Assembly: GCA_015680685.1 (NCBI GenBank)
Contig: MNCI01010504.1
Coordinates: forward strand, 319,235-383,234
Source: Gnetum montanum
Taxonomy: Eukaryota > Streptophyta > Gnetopsida > Gnetales > Gnetaceae
Direction of reading: 5' to 3'
DNA length: 64,000 nt
Each line of letters opens with the position of its first letter. Positions within the stretch are counted from its first letter, which is position 1. Under the pieces are notes generated by a model that saw nothing but the letters and a program-made list of their open reading frames with translations, ran no database searches and was not told where the DNA came from. Below are positions 49,142-61,879 of this stretch, one piece after another. Made by a program: the position numbers and the translations under genes.

Positions 49142-50970
49142 GTCTTCTTCTTCTTCTCACAACTAAGATGATTCTAGGTCAATAGTACCACAACAATGCA
49201 GAGTGGTTTACACTCATCCTAATGAATTTGTACCTAATTTCACTTACATTCTCCATCAAGATGAATAAATGTGGTGGTGATACATGGAGGGAAACATTGT
49301 ATTGCCACATAACTAATCTATTCCCAAGATGCTACTCCAAACTCTTACAAGGTTGGGCATCAAGGAGCTTCATGGAGAATACATTGTGGAAGGTCATGAC
49401 TTTTGGGACTACTGTCCCACTAAGACACAACACAAACGAGATTAGCAACAAGAAAATTACCGTGAAGCCATGAAGGAGAAACTATTCACTAACCCCTTGT
49501 CCCTAATAAATTAAAATGATAATGAGGAACCTCTTTTTGAGGGCTCTCAACATGTAGAATCTTCACCTCTTAACTTTGTTGAAAGGGAGCCAAACCCAAA
49601 TCCTAAATCAATGATCAACAATTTGGGTTCTGATAATAGTGAGTCCCATGGTCATGGGAGCTCTAAGAAAGGGAGTTGAAATGGGAACTCATACAAGCAT
49701 AATGATGATCACTCTAAGGATCATGGTTGTGACAAATGAAGAGGAAGTGACAGACACCATGATGGTGGTAGTCCTCCTCCCTCTTCATACTCTTCATCTG
49801 GATCATCTTCCTCCTCCAAATCTAAAAAGAATGGTAGGAGGTGGGAAAACAATGATAATTATAGAGACCACCATCAACAAGGTAATAGTAGAATACGTCA
49901 CATGAGTCATCAAGATCATGATGATGAATCTCTACTAGCCACTTAGAATATGCTCAACATTGCAGAGGTTATTAGAATTCCTACCAAGCATGTGAAAGAT
50001 AGTTGAATCAAGTGGCTAGACATGAACAATATGCCTAAATTTGTGGGGGGATGTAACTTGGATCCTAAAAAGCATCTACAAGACTTTTATGATGCTTGTG
50101 CCTTAAAAAATATGGAAAATGCTTAGAAAAAGCTCAAGTTGTTTCGTAGAACACTCATCAAAGAAACAGAAAGCTAGTACCGATCTCTAGAACTAGAATC
50201 AATCTACCGATGGAGTACAATGCTAGAACTATTTAATGACAAGTATCAAATGTACTCTAGAGTGTCAAACTTGTAAAGGCAAATCAAAGGCTAGAAAAAA
50301 GGAATACATGAACTCTTAGATGCCACCATGGATAGATATTATTCATTAATACACCAATGCTTTGGTCATGGTTACTCTTAGTGAGAATAACTTCACCACA
50401 TTATAGATGGGCTTCGCTTAGAAACATGGAGGACCCTTATGGTCTATGTCCAAGAAAGAATATTGGAATCAAGAGTCCATTAGATACAAAGGCTAATTGA
50501 CTAGATAGCAAAAGAAGAAGGAGAGTTGAGAAAATTACAAAGTGTAGAAGAATATAATAGGGATCCTTCCATTAGAAAGAAGGAGGTCTTCTTTTATGAT
50601 AGTGAGAAGGAGTCACCTCTTGATGAGGTGGTGTAATGAAAAGCCTTACCGATCCAAAAACCTATGTTGACCTATTGTGTCACACTTACAAGAATTTGGG
50701 GTGTATGCTCTAAATCCATGAGTATCAAAAAGGCAAACACCCAAAAGATTGCCTTATCCTCAAGGTAATCCAAGGTAGTTTCACCAACAACAACCTTATT
50801 ATCCAAGTGGAACATCACCACAACCATATGAGTAGTATGGGATTCCACCACCATAATAGCAATACCCACTCCCATATCCTATTTATCAACTACAATCCCA
50901 TTCACAATTTCACAAGTTATCGCATTACAGGTTCATCCTTCATCAATTCATCATATTCAACAATTCTCAT
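49142..50970 (+). pseudogene. gag of copy D
   Basis: It starts MSSSSSHN about 140 bp after the PBS. The N-terminal block (VVYTHPNEFVPNFTYILHQD, then YMEGNIVLPHN and LGIKELHGEYIVEGHDFWDY) matches gag of B, F and G. A Ser/Gly/Lys/His-rich stretch (about 49640-49900) is followed by the capsid: WLDMNNMPKFVGGCNLDPKK, HLQDFYDACALKNMENA, FNDKYQMYSRVSNL, HQCFGHGYS and LHHIIDGLRLETWRTLMVYV. The C-terminus is Pro/Gln/Tyr-rich. This is the clearest gag of the family here. Most stops are TAG/TAA at likely former CAG/CAA codons. Pol does not follow; similarity ends near 51000. Confidence 0.85.
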
Positions 50971-51000
50971 CAATTAAAGTTGAACAATCACATTTAGGGC

Positions 51001-51489
51001 TACTTTTGTGTAATAGCTTTTAACTACTAAATCAACTCAAACTAATTCTAAATTTTGAAGGTAGGTAGATTATTGAAAGATTTGTGTATTAAGTATTTAC
51101 TCCATAACTCTCATAGATCACAAAGATATTTATCTTGTAATTTAAGAATTTCTTTTATGAAGACTAAATAGTTTTATTTTAGACCCCTTTTTCCAGATAG
51201 ATTTCAATCATCAAATAAATTCCAATTGATCTAAAATTTTTAGTCTTATAGATTGCATAATGAGATTTCTAACAAGCCTAAGACCAAATCTTATCTAGAA
51301 TTCAAAGATATCACAACTACAAAATTAGAAAAAAGATCAGTTTTCCTCAGTTGGGCTATCCACATCATCCAATATATTAGGATGTCAAAAATATGCAAAA
51401 GAAAAAATTCTTTCAAATATTATTACATCCAAAAATAATATACAATCGAAAAATCTCCAAAAAGGATAAAAAAACATTAGATTGGTACT
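51001..51489. other. Junction sequence between copy D gag and fragment E/G
   Basis: AT-rich sequence with no recognised motif. The flanking elements point toward each other (+ on the left, - on the right). Confidence 0.35.
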
Positions 51490-52330
51490 TTTGATCATCC
51501 TAAATAGGTACAACAGACCATCTTAGTGACATCTTACTAGCCAAGAAACTTCTTGTAAGTGGCTCATTATGGGTTAATAGTCTTCCACATGTGCTTGATG
51601 GCTTGTTTTTTATGCACTTAAACTAGCTCTAACACTTATAATTCTAGTGGAAGGAATGATGGTAGCAATTGACAAAATTGTTATGGTTGTAGCTCTTGTG
51701 TTTGATGGTGGTGCTTCATGTTCTTATGGTTTGAGACATGGCTTATCCTTCATTATCTCTTTTCATGATGTTATGGGTGTCCTACAAAGGACATCATTGG
51801 CATAGGCCCTTTTGTTTTGTATAGTTTTTATAGTTATAAAGGAAAGTATTTTCCATCATTTCTTATTTTTCTTGAAGCACTTTTTATTCTCCAATAGGAT
51901 TAGCTATGGAAAGTTTATTGGAAACTTCTTTCTAAGTGCTACATACCCTTGTAGAAATGAATGCAGTCTTACTAGACCTAATTGTTGGGTTCAAATGGTA
52001 CATGATAATTTTGAAGTGTACTTTTTTAGCCTATATTAAGGAGATGTATTCCTTCATGTCCACTATGTGGGCTCTCTACATTCTTTTCTTTCATACCTTT
52101 GCATCTAATTAGATGAATAATTTAGTAACTTATGTCCACACATTGGGAATTTTCAAGTCCTTAGCTATTACATCAATGAAGTAGGAAATCGTGATGTTCT
52201 TAATCTTCATAGCCACATCATTCTGGTAATTGTTCCAGAATAGGTACATTTCTTCCATGTGTCACTTCTCATTGGTCAAGATGATAGGCCAAAGAGAAGA
52301 GCCTTATAATTACTCATAAACCTCTTAGGA
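51490..52330 (-). pseudogene. Third ORF fragment, copy E
   Basis: It aligns with 46200-47150 of copy C and about 11580-12330 of B. Shared stretches include the plus-strand run around TCCTTCATTATCTC / TCCTTCATCATCTC and the region covering the PF20167-like domain. Frames are heavily broken. The upstream promoter and intron region cannot be aligned with confidence. Confidence 0.58.
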
Positions 52331-53779
52331 TGCAAAATAAAAGGTTCACTAGATGATTTATTATAGAAGTCAAGGAGGCTCAAATAGAGGCTTAAGATAA
52401 TGGTTTTATATGATTTGAAGCCCTATATTTGGTTTTGAATTAGGATTTTGAAAGTTTTAAATCAAGAAATTCAAATAAGATTTAGGAAAAATGACTAAGC
52501 AATAACACATGAAGATAATGTAGCAACGTCATGATGTTCAAGATATGTGGACTTATTGTTTTGATAAAAGTCCCAAGAGTTATACAAATAGACCTTTCTC
52601 ATAGTAGGATCTTACCTATAATATCCTTATATAACCATATCACTAAGTGTTTGTAGGTACTTAGGAGATTAAATGTGGATATGATCCATATTTCAAGGTA
52701 TACACATAACTACCATTCTTGGGATGTTGCACTATGCTAAACAAAATCACTAAATTCATAATCTTACATAGTAGTGAGTTGAAATGGAGTTAGAAGGAAT
52801 TACAGAAGTAGGACATGAGGTACCTTATTATGTTTGTAATGAATCCTTCATTTAGGGCATGATTAAAATAACAAATCATAATTATATGTTGGAAGTTCAT
52901 ACCATGTTTGTTGGCTTAATAGTGACATTACATTATGATATCTAAGGTCCACCATCATGAGATCAACTAACCACCTTATTAAAACAACACCACTTAATAA
53001 AAAATATTGGAAAACATACATTAGAGTTGTAGAAATTAATTAATTAATTAATCATTAGTATTTATGTTATATACCTTGGCCATTAGTTAGAGAAGCAACT
53101 TCAAGCATAAGTTACATGGCCTTCTAGTCTCATAACCAATGTTAATCCCATTAGAGAAGAACATTTAGACATTGGTCACTTGCCTTTCTATTCACATAAT
53201 GAGACTAGTCCAAGATCATATAATTTTTAGAGTAGCCTACCTTCATGCATGGGTCACATGTCTTTCTAGTGGTATCCCAAGAGTGGATTTCTTAGGAATT
53301 AATTAATTATGTATTTTACTACCTTTTTCATAGAACTATCTTTAGGCATGGGCTACATGTTGTTATAGTATTGTAAAAATGGAGTGAGTGTGAGAAAATA
53401 ATATTTTACAATAGTAATGAAGAACATAAGTGATAGAGTATTAACATGGAGCCATCCATAGTGATAACCTAAGGAATTAACAAATCCTCTTGATGTCAAA
53501 ACCTTGTCTAATTTTCTTGGTTCATTCTTCTTCCATTAAGATTCATGATGATGGGTTACTTTTAGTTTTAAATGTGATAAGAATCATATTATTTTCATGA
53601 TAAAGACCTCTTATTAATAGAAATGAAGGGATGGAGGATGTGATCCCATTACTTTTCATAGTTAATCCTTTAATAATCTGATAGAATAAAATATAATTTC
53701 AATAATGAACTTTGTTCTTACACATAGGTGTGAATTTCATTAACAAATTTATTAAAATCATCTACAAACATAGAAAAAA

Positions 53780-53782
<3 letters not shown>
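52331..53782 (-). other. Spacer of element E/G between integrase and third ORF
   Basis: No protein similarity. It corresponds in position to 12990-14470 of element B. Repeated plus-strand phrases such as CATGGGTCACATG TCTTTCTAG (53260) and CATGGGCTACATG TTGTTATAG (53354) show short internal repetition; B has GGCATGGGTAACATG TCTTTCTAG near 13923. Confidence 0.5.
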
Positions 53783-53821
<39 letters not shown>

Positions 53822-53831
53822 NTATATATAT
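53783..53831. repeat. (CT)n microsatellite followed by an ambiguous base and (TA)n
   Basis: CT dinucleotides run for about 39 bp to 53821. Position 53822 is N, then TATATATAT follows. The N suggests that the assembly could not settle the repeat length. Confidence 0.97.
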
Positions 53832-54039
53832 CAAGAAATAGATACTATATTAAGAAATAAGAAAATATTAAGAACTTAGAAAATACAATGAAATGAAAAA
53901 AAATTTAAAAATTGAAAAATGTCCTTATAAGGATCTCAAGTAGAATGGATATATCCTTGAAAAATTAGATTTATGATGGAGATATGGAAAATGATATAGG
54001 CTTTAGCAATAGTAGAGGTTAAAGATGAGTTTCATGGCT

Positions 54040-55320
54040 ACTTAGGAGTCTTTAAGTGGTTTAGCTTATTTTTTGTTAACTAAAATGAGTTCTTGTTAGC
54101 AAGTAGGATGGTATATGTATAGGGCTTTAGAATTGAATGTGGCATGAATGATATAAGGTTCCTTCCATAACGTTTGAAATTTGATGTGTTGTGGCATATT
54201 AATGGAGTTCTAATATGGGACCTTATCTCTTGGTTTTAATATAAGTGTTGAATTCTAGCATCATGACTTTGCTTGGTGTAGCCTTTATGATCTCATTCAT
54301 CATTAGTACTATCCTCTAATTTTCATTTAGCACATTAAGATTCATTAAGGAATATTTAGTCCTAAGCTAATGTCAAGATTAAGCTCATAATTTATATTTA
54401 ATGTATGAAGTTTTATTTGAATGGGTAATTTAGATAACTTACTATACACTAACTCATATGGAGAATAACCTATAAGAAGTTTCCATGTGAAGTGATAAGT
54501 CTATAAAGGATCATTTAGTTTTGTGTTCCAATCCTTTCTAAATCTACTAATGGTTCTTATAAGGATGTAGGTAGTTTCCCTATTGGTTTACCTAAGGATG
54601 ATAAGGTTTTATAAATTTATGCTCAAACTTTAGATGTTGTATTAGTTTTTTAAATATAACACTTGTGAAATGGGTACTATTATCTAAAACAAGTATCCTT
54701 GACATACCAAACCTACTAAGCACCTATTGTTGAAAGAACTTTATGGTTGTTTCCATTGAGTAGTGGAATACTATGATAGCTTCTACTAATTTTATCTAGT
54801 ATTCTATGACAACAATGATATAAGATTTCCCATTTGACATAGGTGTGATGTAACTCATGAAGTCAACTCCCCACAAATCAAATGGTTCTAGTGGTTGGAT
54901 CCACTATTGTGATTCTTCAAATCTTGTTATTATCAAATCATCTTATTGAAATATTTTGTAGGATTTGACAAACATTTATGCATCTCTAAACACTGTAGGT
55001 GAAAAGTATCAATCATAATAATTTTAATGGTTGTTCATCTTCTTACATAGTAACCTCTACAAAGCCTATTATGAGCATCTTGGAGAATATTTGATTGATT
55101 TGCTTTAGGCACACACTAATGAACTAATTCATTTGCACAAATTTTATAGATGCCTTTATCTCCATGTAGCGCTTAATATGATGTAAGAATTATTTTTTTA
55201 TGCTTATCCCATTTAGTAGAAACCTCTTGTGTGAGTAAGTATGTGAGATATTTAGTACACCATGGCATGACTACATGGATGAAATTGGTATGAATTTTGC
55301 AAATCAGAGTTCATTTGGAA
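54040..55320 (-). pseudogene. Integrase of element G
   Basis: Minus frames give QPLEPFDLWGVDFMSYITPM and SNGKSYIIVVIEY (first catalytic Asp in VDFM), LVLDNSTHFTSVIFKKL (second Asp, SD.G.HF), EHKFIKPYHP.VNQ (catalytic Glu region) and, farther on, terminal-domain remnants (GPILELH..ATT near 54180). The motif spacing is normal. Several stops and at least two frame changes are present. Confidence 0.78.
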
Positions 55321-55329
55321 AATAATTGA

Positions 55330-55800
55330 AGAGTGGCTATTCATTAGTCTTACTATTCCATTGTAATTGAGACAAATGATTTGCAACCATGTTCTTGGTA
55401 TCTTTTTTGTTAATCATTATAATGTTAAATTCTTGTAGGATTACTAGCCACCATATCACATGAGTGGTAATCACCCATTTATTTATGAAAAAATTTATCA
55501 CACTTTGGTCTATGTACATAAAGATTGAATAATCAACCACATAGTGCCTCAACTTTTTAAGCACATATACCATTGTCATCAATTCTTTCTGAATTATAAT
55601 GTAGTTCAATTATGTTCTTAAAATGCTTATATTTACAAAATAGATGTAGTATGGATATTTTTGATCATCTATTTGTGTAAGCACAACTCCTAATGCATAC
55701 TTGGATGTGTTTGTCATGATGTGGAATAACTTGAATCAATTTGGAGATTATATATTTGATTTTTCATAAGGCTTTTCTTCAAAAGTTCGAACACTCTATC
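55330..55800 (-). pseudogene. RNase H of element G
   Basis: A 90-codon open run (55609-55337) reads QKELMTMVYVLKKLRHYVVD, YSIFMYIDQSVINFFINKWV and VILQEFNIIMINKKDTKN, then MVANHLSQL. It matches EKELLA.V.AL.K.R.Y......V..DH...K.L......R...W...LQ.F...I....G..N.VADHLSR of gypsy RNase H. It is the best-kept domain of this copy. Confidence 0.88.
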
Positions 55801-56700
55801 ATATTCCATGATCCATTCAAATGATGCATCCTTTTCATCAATTCCATTAATGGGTTAATGATCTTATAGAAATTTTTAATAAAGTTTTCATAGTAGCCAT
55901 TATGCCTAAGAATAATCTAATGAATTTTTCTGTTTTTGAATTTTTTGTAATTCATTATATAACTTTGTTTTTCTTTAATCAACCTCTATTCATTTTTTAA
56001 TACTTGGTGTTCAAGAATAATTCCCTATGGAACCATCAAAGAGCTTTTTTACTAGTTGAGCTTGACATTTATCACTACACAATGTTTCAAGAATTACTCA
56101 AGATGATCCAAGGCTTGCTCAAAATTACAACTATAGGTGCAGAAGTCATCCATGAAGACTTCCACATCATCACTAATCTATTGTTAAAAGATACTAAAAA
56201 AGAGATGTTGGAAAGTTGTAAGAGCATTATATAGATCAAACTATATCTTCTTGTATTTAAATTTTTTCCAAGAACTTGTGAATATAGCTTTGTCCTAGTT
56301 TTTTTAGAGCTATCTAAATTTGGTTGTAACTATCTAGAAAGCTATCGTAATTATGTCATGTAATTGTATCCAACACCTGGTTAACAAATGATACTAGAAA
56401 ATGATTCTTAAATGTTGTCTTGTTCAATAATCTAAAATTAATACAAATCTTTCTCTAGTCCTCTTTTTTAAGCATAATCATAAACATGCTTACCCACTCA
56501 TAAAACATCATAAAATATATGAAAATTACTTTTGTGAGTTTTTCAATTTCTTTCTGAACAACCTACTTTAATTTGGGATTTAGCCTATGATGTTGTTAGC
56601 ATTTAGTTTTGATGGCTAGATCTACGTAAATTCTATGTTGATGTATATTTGGATCTATTTCTATTATTTCGTAATATGACTAGGTAAAGGCTATTGATCA
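55800..56700 (-). pseudogene. Reverse transcriptase of element G
   Basis: Minus frames contain RKICINFRLLNKTTFKNHFL, NQVLDTIT.HNYDSFLDSYN and QIQIALKKLGQ, then the region of SIC..CSYN and the catalytic segment near 56140-56165 (FMDDFCTYS-like). The block order matches element B, 39 kb away in the same orientation. Frame changes are frequent. Confidence 0.78.
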
Positions 56701-57239
56701 TTTATTAACCTCCTTCAGTAATGTTTATTTCTATTCTTATGTGTGCTAGACATCTACAATTACTAGTTTGTCATTTTCTAAAAATACATATTCAAGATAT
56801 TTTGGTTAAGAGTTCTATGGGTTTTGGTTCTATTTTCTTTGGAATTTTCATCTTTACGTAATCCATCTCCTTTTCCTACCTATTATCTACTTGGAAAATT
56901 TTCTATTTGAGGTGTTCAATCTTATCCATTCTATTGATATAAGCATCTATGAGGGATTTTTATAGTGTTATGTATATTATACACTTGTAGCTCTAATCTA
57001 TTATTAGCTAATGAGTGTCTTCTTACTTAGTATATGTTGAGAATAAACATTTTTAAACACATATGTTCTTCACATGAACTACATGTGGTGATGTTTCTTT
57101 GCTTGAGAGTTTAGACTTTCTACATGCAATTACACCTCATATCTTTACATGTGATGCATTGAGCTTTTTCATTCTTTACCATTTCATGTTTACTTTCCTT
57201 GGAAACTTCAAAGGATAGATTGTTGATTCCAAGCTTAAC

Positions 57240-57530
57240 CTCATTGATGCTTATGCAAGTCCTTCTCATGATATTGAAAACATCCCCTTTATAATATTCC
57301 ACAACGATCTTTAGAAAATTCATTAGAAAGGGCCACATACTAATGGTATTCAAAATATCCTCCACTTACCTCAATGGAATAGTCATGGACTAATCTAGAA
57401 CATATAACCTAATATTGTACTTTTTAAGTGGTGGTAGGTTCTATGCTTTGTACATATCTTAGGAGATTAAATTGACATCAGAAGTTGAGTCTTACATAGC
57501 TTTTCAAGGTGTATTTCTAGTAATTAGTAA
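57240..57530 (-). pseudogene. Protease of element G
   Basis: DVNLIS.DMYKA.NLPPLKK and a further 60 residues align with LGSRMNLIS.EIYKT.NLPP of element B, the Athila-type (D)LGASINLMP active-site region. The catalytic Asp codon is not recognisable. An 81-codon open run (57365-57120) follows, in a different frame from the family protein in part. Confidence 0.55.
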
Positions 57531-57599
57531 GTAAATCAAGGGGCTTCCAAGATATGTTCTTTTCCCAGGAAGACAACATACTTTAATCTAATTAGTAAT

Positions 57600-59882
57600 A
57601 ACATGGGTTAACATAATAGCTTACACATTTAGGTTTTGGTTTAAAGTCAACTTATGTAAGGGATTGAATAATGTCAGCATTAATATGGGGTCCATAGCTA
57701 AGAATGTTTACATTGGTTTAGGTGGATCGATAGGTTTTAAAAAGGGGTGTTTTCATAGCTTATGCTCTTATAGAATTTTTCTAATATGGTTGTAGAGATA
57801 TCTCACCTTGCATTTTTGGAGGTGGCACTAGAGGTAGAGAAGTATGTGATTGTTGAGAATGCATGGGAGGTGGTACTTTGGTAGATAGTAGTAATGCAAA
57901 GAATAGATTTGAGTAGTTGTACCACTAGGTGATATAGGCTGTTGGACATAATACTTGTAGGGATCTAAGTTCTTGTATGAATATTGTTGTCTTAGTGGTG
58001 GCATCCCCCATATTTTTTGATTTTCCACTACTAGTAATGTTGCTCCAATTGGATAGTATTAATGATTGTAGGGCTTCATATAGTTGCATTACACATAAGT
58101 TAATCTTCTAGGCATTTACCTTTTAATGAACTTCAAGTTCAATGCATTCATCCTTAACTCTTGTAAGAGTGACAAGATAAGAAAACATTCCCTAGGATGT
58201 ATGTATTGGCATAGATCATGTTCATTATTATTATTTGAATATATGTTAATAACTTCTTTCATAGTAGTAGCTTTGCCTTTTTTCCTTTATATGTCCTTCT
58301 CTATTTCCTTTTTCTTCTTATTCTTATCTTGTGCAAGAGCTTGCTGTATCTTTTCCTTCACTATTTTGAGTGTAGCAGTAAATTTTTTCCACTAAATCTC
58401 ATATCTCTTCACCTTTTTTATATATCTAAAACCAATTTTTGTATTGAAAAAGTCCTTCATTGAATCACCTTCTTTATTAGATCCTTAGCTTTCCTTCTCT
58501 CATAAGCATGAACATCCTTCCTACAAAGGGACAAATCCTAGTTATACTTCTCAACATACACTCTCTTTCTCAGTTCATGCTATTCTTTGATGACTTAGTC
58601 TATTAATCTTTGTTCTCGATGGATCCTCATTTTTAATAGTCTCCCTTGGGTATAGACCCTAAGAGTTTCTCTTTTTTTATTTCCAATTCTATTTATGATG
58701 TGTCTTTACTACTTCATTTAAGAAAAGACATGGTTTGGAGATTTGTTCAACAAGGAATAGTACCTATCCAAGGTTACATTAAGGGATTCATGATTATCTT
58801 ATTTAAACCCTTGAATTTATTTTCTCAAGTTAGATATTCTAGAGTATAATTGATATTTGTCATTGAATATCTCTAACATTGTACTTCATATTCTAATGGA
58901 TTTTGTTTTAAAGGATTAGTACTAGCTCGTTCCTTCTTTGATAAGTATCCTTGGGAATAATATAAGATTCTACCTATTAGTCTCTATGTTTTTCAAGGCA
59001 TAGGCATCATGTAATATTTGAAAATAATGTTATGGGTCTATATTATAACCTTCCTTCAATTTAAAAATATTTTTCATATCAAGCCACTTAAAGCAACTAT
59101 CCCTTTGATGTTTGATTGGAATATAAATAAACTCCTTGATATTAATCATGCTACTTATTATTAGAAGAGATTTATAATAAACATCATGTTTGTCATGATT
59201 TCTATCATAACCATGTACCCTTTTGTGCTACCTGTTATGTATTCTTCCATGTTTATGCCAATAATCTCTATCTTTATCATTATCACAATCACCATCCCTG
59301 CCTTCATTCCTATTCTAAACTCTTTGGTTATTACCACCAAATTATCCACCTTGATCTCTTCTTCATAGTCTATGCTTATTCTCATCAAAGCTTGATGATG
59401 AGGATGGGGAACTAGAAGAGACATGCCAGCTTATTAGAAGACCTAGGCTTGGAGGTCTTCTTTATGTTAGATCTCATTCTCTCCTTTTCTTGATTACTCA
59501 TCAAGGTTAAATGTAGCCATGGGTTAACATTTCATACACATTGAAGTGTGGAGGATTTTAGTGATTAGATCCCCTTGAATAATAGTTTATGCTCTTTTTC
59601 TTGAACTATCAAGTTAATGAAGTACTAGTTCATTTGCCTTTTGTTGCTTCATGACTTACCTTCATAAAATGGTCTTTACATGGTAGGGCCTCAATAGGCT
59701 AATAAGGATTTAAGAGTTTGTCAACCATCTCATGTTTAGCTATAATAAATTTTAATCCAACTTTCATCAATGCTACCATTAGCATTGATGCGGTTACACA
59801 ATTAGGTGAAAATACAATGTTGCATTCTAGATTGCTTCATCTTATTTATTCATAATACTGTAAAATAAAGATAAATTTTGGG
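57600..59882 (-). pseudogene. gag of element G, N-terminus cut
   Basis: Reading down from 59882 it starts within IYILQYYE..R.SNLECNIV, followed by LMKVGLKFIIAKHEMVDK, equivalent to about residue 35 onward of gag D. A basic/acidic stretch (about 59161-59424) shows Met/Ile-rich output in one frame and DHDRDRD-type in another, the decayed RD-rich linker. The capsid has FKWLDMKNIFKLKEGYNIDP and HYFQILHDAYALKNIETN, matching D. A tract near 58220 (CQYIHPRECF) may be a zinc-knuckle trace. Confidence 0.75.
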
Positions 59883-60787
59883 TAATGAGGTTCTAGACGC
59901 TAGTAGATGACATTGACTTAATAGGGGACATGATGAATAGTTAAGTAGCTAAATGTAACAGTTACAATATCATATGCTTTCATATAATATCATAGATGCA
60001 ATGTATTTGGGCTTGGTAATACCTATAAATAGCAAGCAACCACTACACTTAATGCATCTTTTTGGTCCATCCTTAGCTATATTCTCACAATTTTTTTATG
60101 AATCTAGAGTTTATCTATGGGTATTAGTAGTGTGATTTGAAGCAGTTATATGATGTCTTTTCAAGTGGAATATTCTTGGATACATTTCACGGTTAGAACT
60201 AAAGATCAAGATTATTTTTAATTATTGTAGAATATTGCTTAGTATAGATTTTACTTTGTATTATCATTTACATTTCAAATATTATTTACTTTTTCAATGC
60301 AATTTACATTTCTAATGCACATTAATACTTCAACAAAATAAGTATGACTAGTTTCAAGGATAACGTATAATCATTTGGAAACCTAATAGTAACATCATTT
60401 GGTTTATCTAGTAGTAAGTTACTTAGGAATCCTAGTGATATTTATATCACCCTAGGATGTGTACACTAAGCTAGGAGTAGATGCTTATCACCATTAAACT
60501 AGTTTAACATTTTTATTATTGTTGCATAGTTAATAGATTTAAGATTCAATTTACAATATTTTACTTTAGCAATACTATAACCAAATAATATCACTACATC
60601 ATATGCTTCTATGTGATTTAAATCATATGCTTCAACCATTACTAACTCCAATTGAAAGATAATGATCAATGATTTTAGCATTAACTTTCTAAAGAACATA
60701 TTGTTCTATGCATGGTTTATTACGAGGTTACATGTAATGCTTGTATAATTTGTTTAGTTAGGCATTGGAAACACTTGTTACTCATCA
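59883..60787 (+). repeat. 5' LTR of Athila/Tat-like element, copy F
   Basis: It starts TAATGAGGT and ends CTCATCA, with a TATA box (CCTATAAATAGC, near 60028). Its 905 bp and internal landmarks (GATGTGTACA...TAGATGCTTAT) match the family LTR with greater divergence. A PBS and gag follow on the + strand. It lies head to head with gag G. Confidence 0.82.
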
Positions 60788-60788
60788 T

Positions 60789-60806
60789 TGGTTCCATTGC
60801 TAGGAA
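60789..60806 (+). other. Primer-binding site of copy F (tRNA-Asp type)
   Basis: TGGTTCCATTGCTAGGAA begins one base after the LTR and matches TGGCGCCGTTGCCGGGGA apart from five transitions and one transversion. Confidence 0.83.
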
Positions 60807-60849
60807 TGGTGTCAAAATTTTAGTTAGTTGATATTATACAAGTTTCTTG

Positions 60850-61860
60850 TATTAAGATGAATGATTCATATTTTAAGAAGTCTGATATCTTCAAAAACTC
60901 ATACATAGAGCTTAATTGATTAAATATGACTTTCATACATAAAGTTAACTCCCTATCTATTGATAATATTAATAAAAGTAATAATAGAACTTATACTCAA
61001 GAAACTTAGAATGGACCAATGCAAACAAGAATTTTTTATGCTCATAGTGATGCTTATTGCCAAGACTTTACTTTCATTTTTCATTAGACTGAATAATTCG
61101 TATGGATAGACCTATAGGGTAATAACATGTTGCCACTCAATCGATCAATTCCATCCATGCTTTAAGATACTCTATTGAGATTTGGTCTTGGTCATAATCA
61201 TGAAGGTTATCAAGTCACAAAGAATATGACTATATCTTATCAGTTGCTAGAAGTTCAAGCTAGAAGGTATACTATTGTTGAATCTAGGCATGAGCATGAT
61301 AAGAAAAAGTATGCATCCTAGTTGATTCTACATTAAAGAAGGAAGATGTATAATATTGATCTAAAAAGCTTTATCATCATTGATCAACCTCTTGATCTCT
61401 TATCTTGAACATTGAAGATTTCATACATTAAAGATTACATTTATCTTTGGTAGAGACTCTTGGAAGAGATTGAATGAATCCTAGAGTAAGAAGGAACTCA
61501 AGGCCTATAACTTCTAGTAGAATTGAAAAGGAAGAATCAAGGAAGTGTAGAAGAAATGCAAGTTGGCATGAATATTCTAGTCCTTCATCCTCTTCATTAC
61601 ACTCTTTAACAAGCTCTAATAAAGATGAACATGGATTTCAAGATAGACATCTTGATAAAAATGAAAGAGGATATTAAGATAGACATCCTAGGAGAGATAG
61701 ATGTCATAATAAAGATGAAGATGAAGACAAAGAAAGAGAACATAAACATAGGAGAAGAAGTAATGAGAAGAATTGAAGAGGCCATTATTGACCTTTTCAT
61801 ATATCAAAACCTTAGAGAAAATGGAGAATGTGAAAATCTGTTTGAATGCTTACATGACTA
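60850..61860 (+). pseudogene. gag of copy F, 5' part
   Basis: RIFYAHSDAYCQDFTFIFHQ, LQGNNMLPLNRSIPSML and LLRFGLGHNHEGYQV align with the D and B gag N-terminus. A Ser-rich then Asp/Lys/Arg-rich tract follows (SPSSSSLHSLTSSNKDEHGF, then QDRHLDKNERGY.DRHPRRD), like the RD-rich linker of the family. The capsid is missing. Similarity stops near 61860, where a Copia-type LTR begins. Confidence 0.7.
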
Positions 61861-61879
61861 AGAAGGAATAAGTGACAAG

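Larger units (their letters stand above)
51490..59882 (-). mobile_element. Athila/Tat-like element E/G, body without LTRs
   Basis: In minus orientation it carries gag, protease, RT, RNase H, integrase, a spacer, and part of the third ORF, the same order as element B. The 5' end is cut inside the gag N-terminus at 59882, exactly where the + oriented LTR F begins. The 3' end is cut inside the third ORF near 51490. Both LTRs are missing. It is more diverged from B than D is. Confidence 0.8.
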
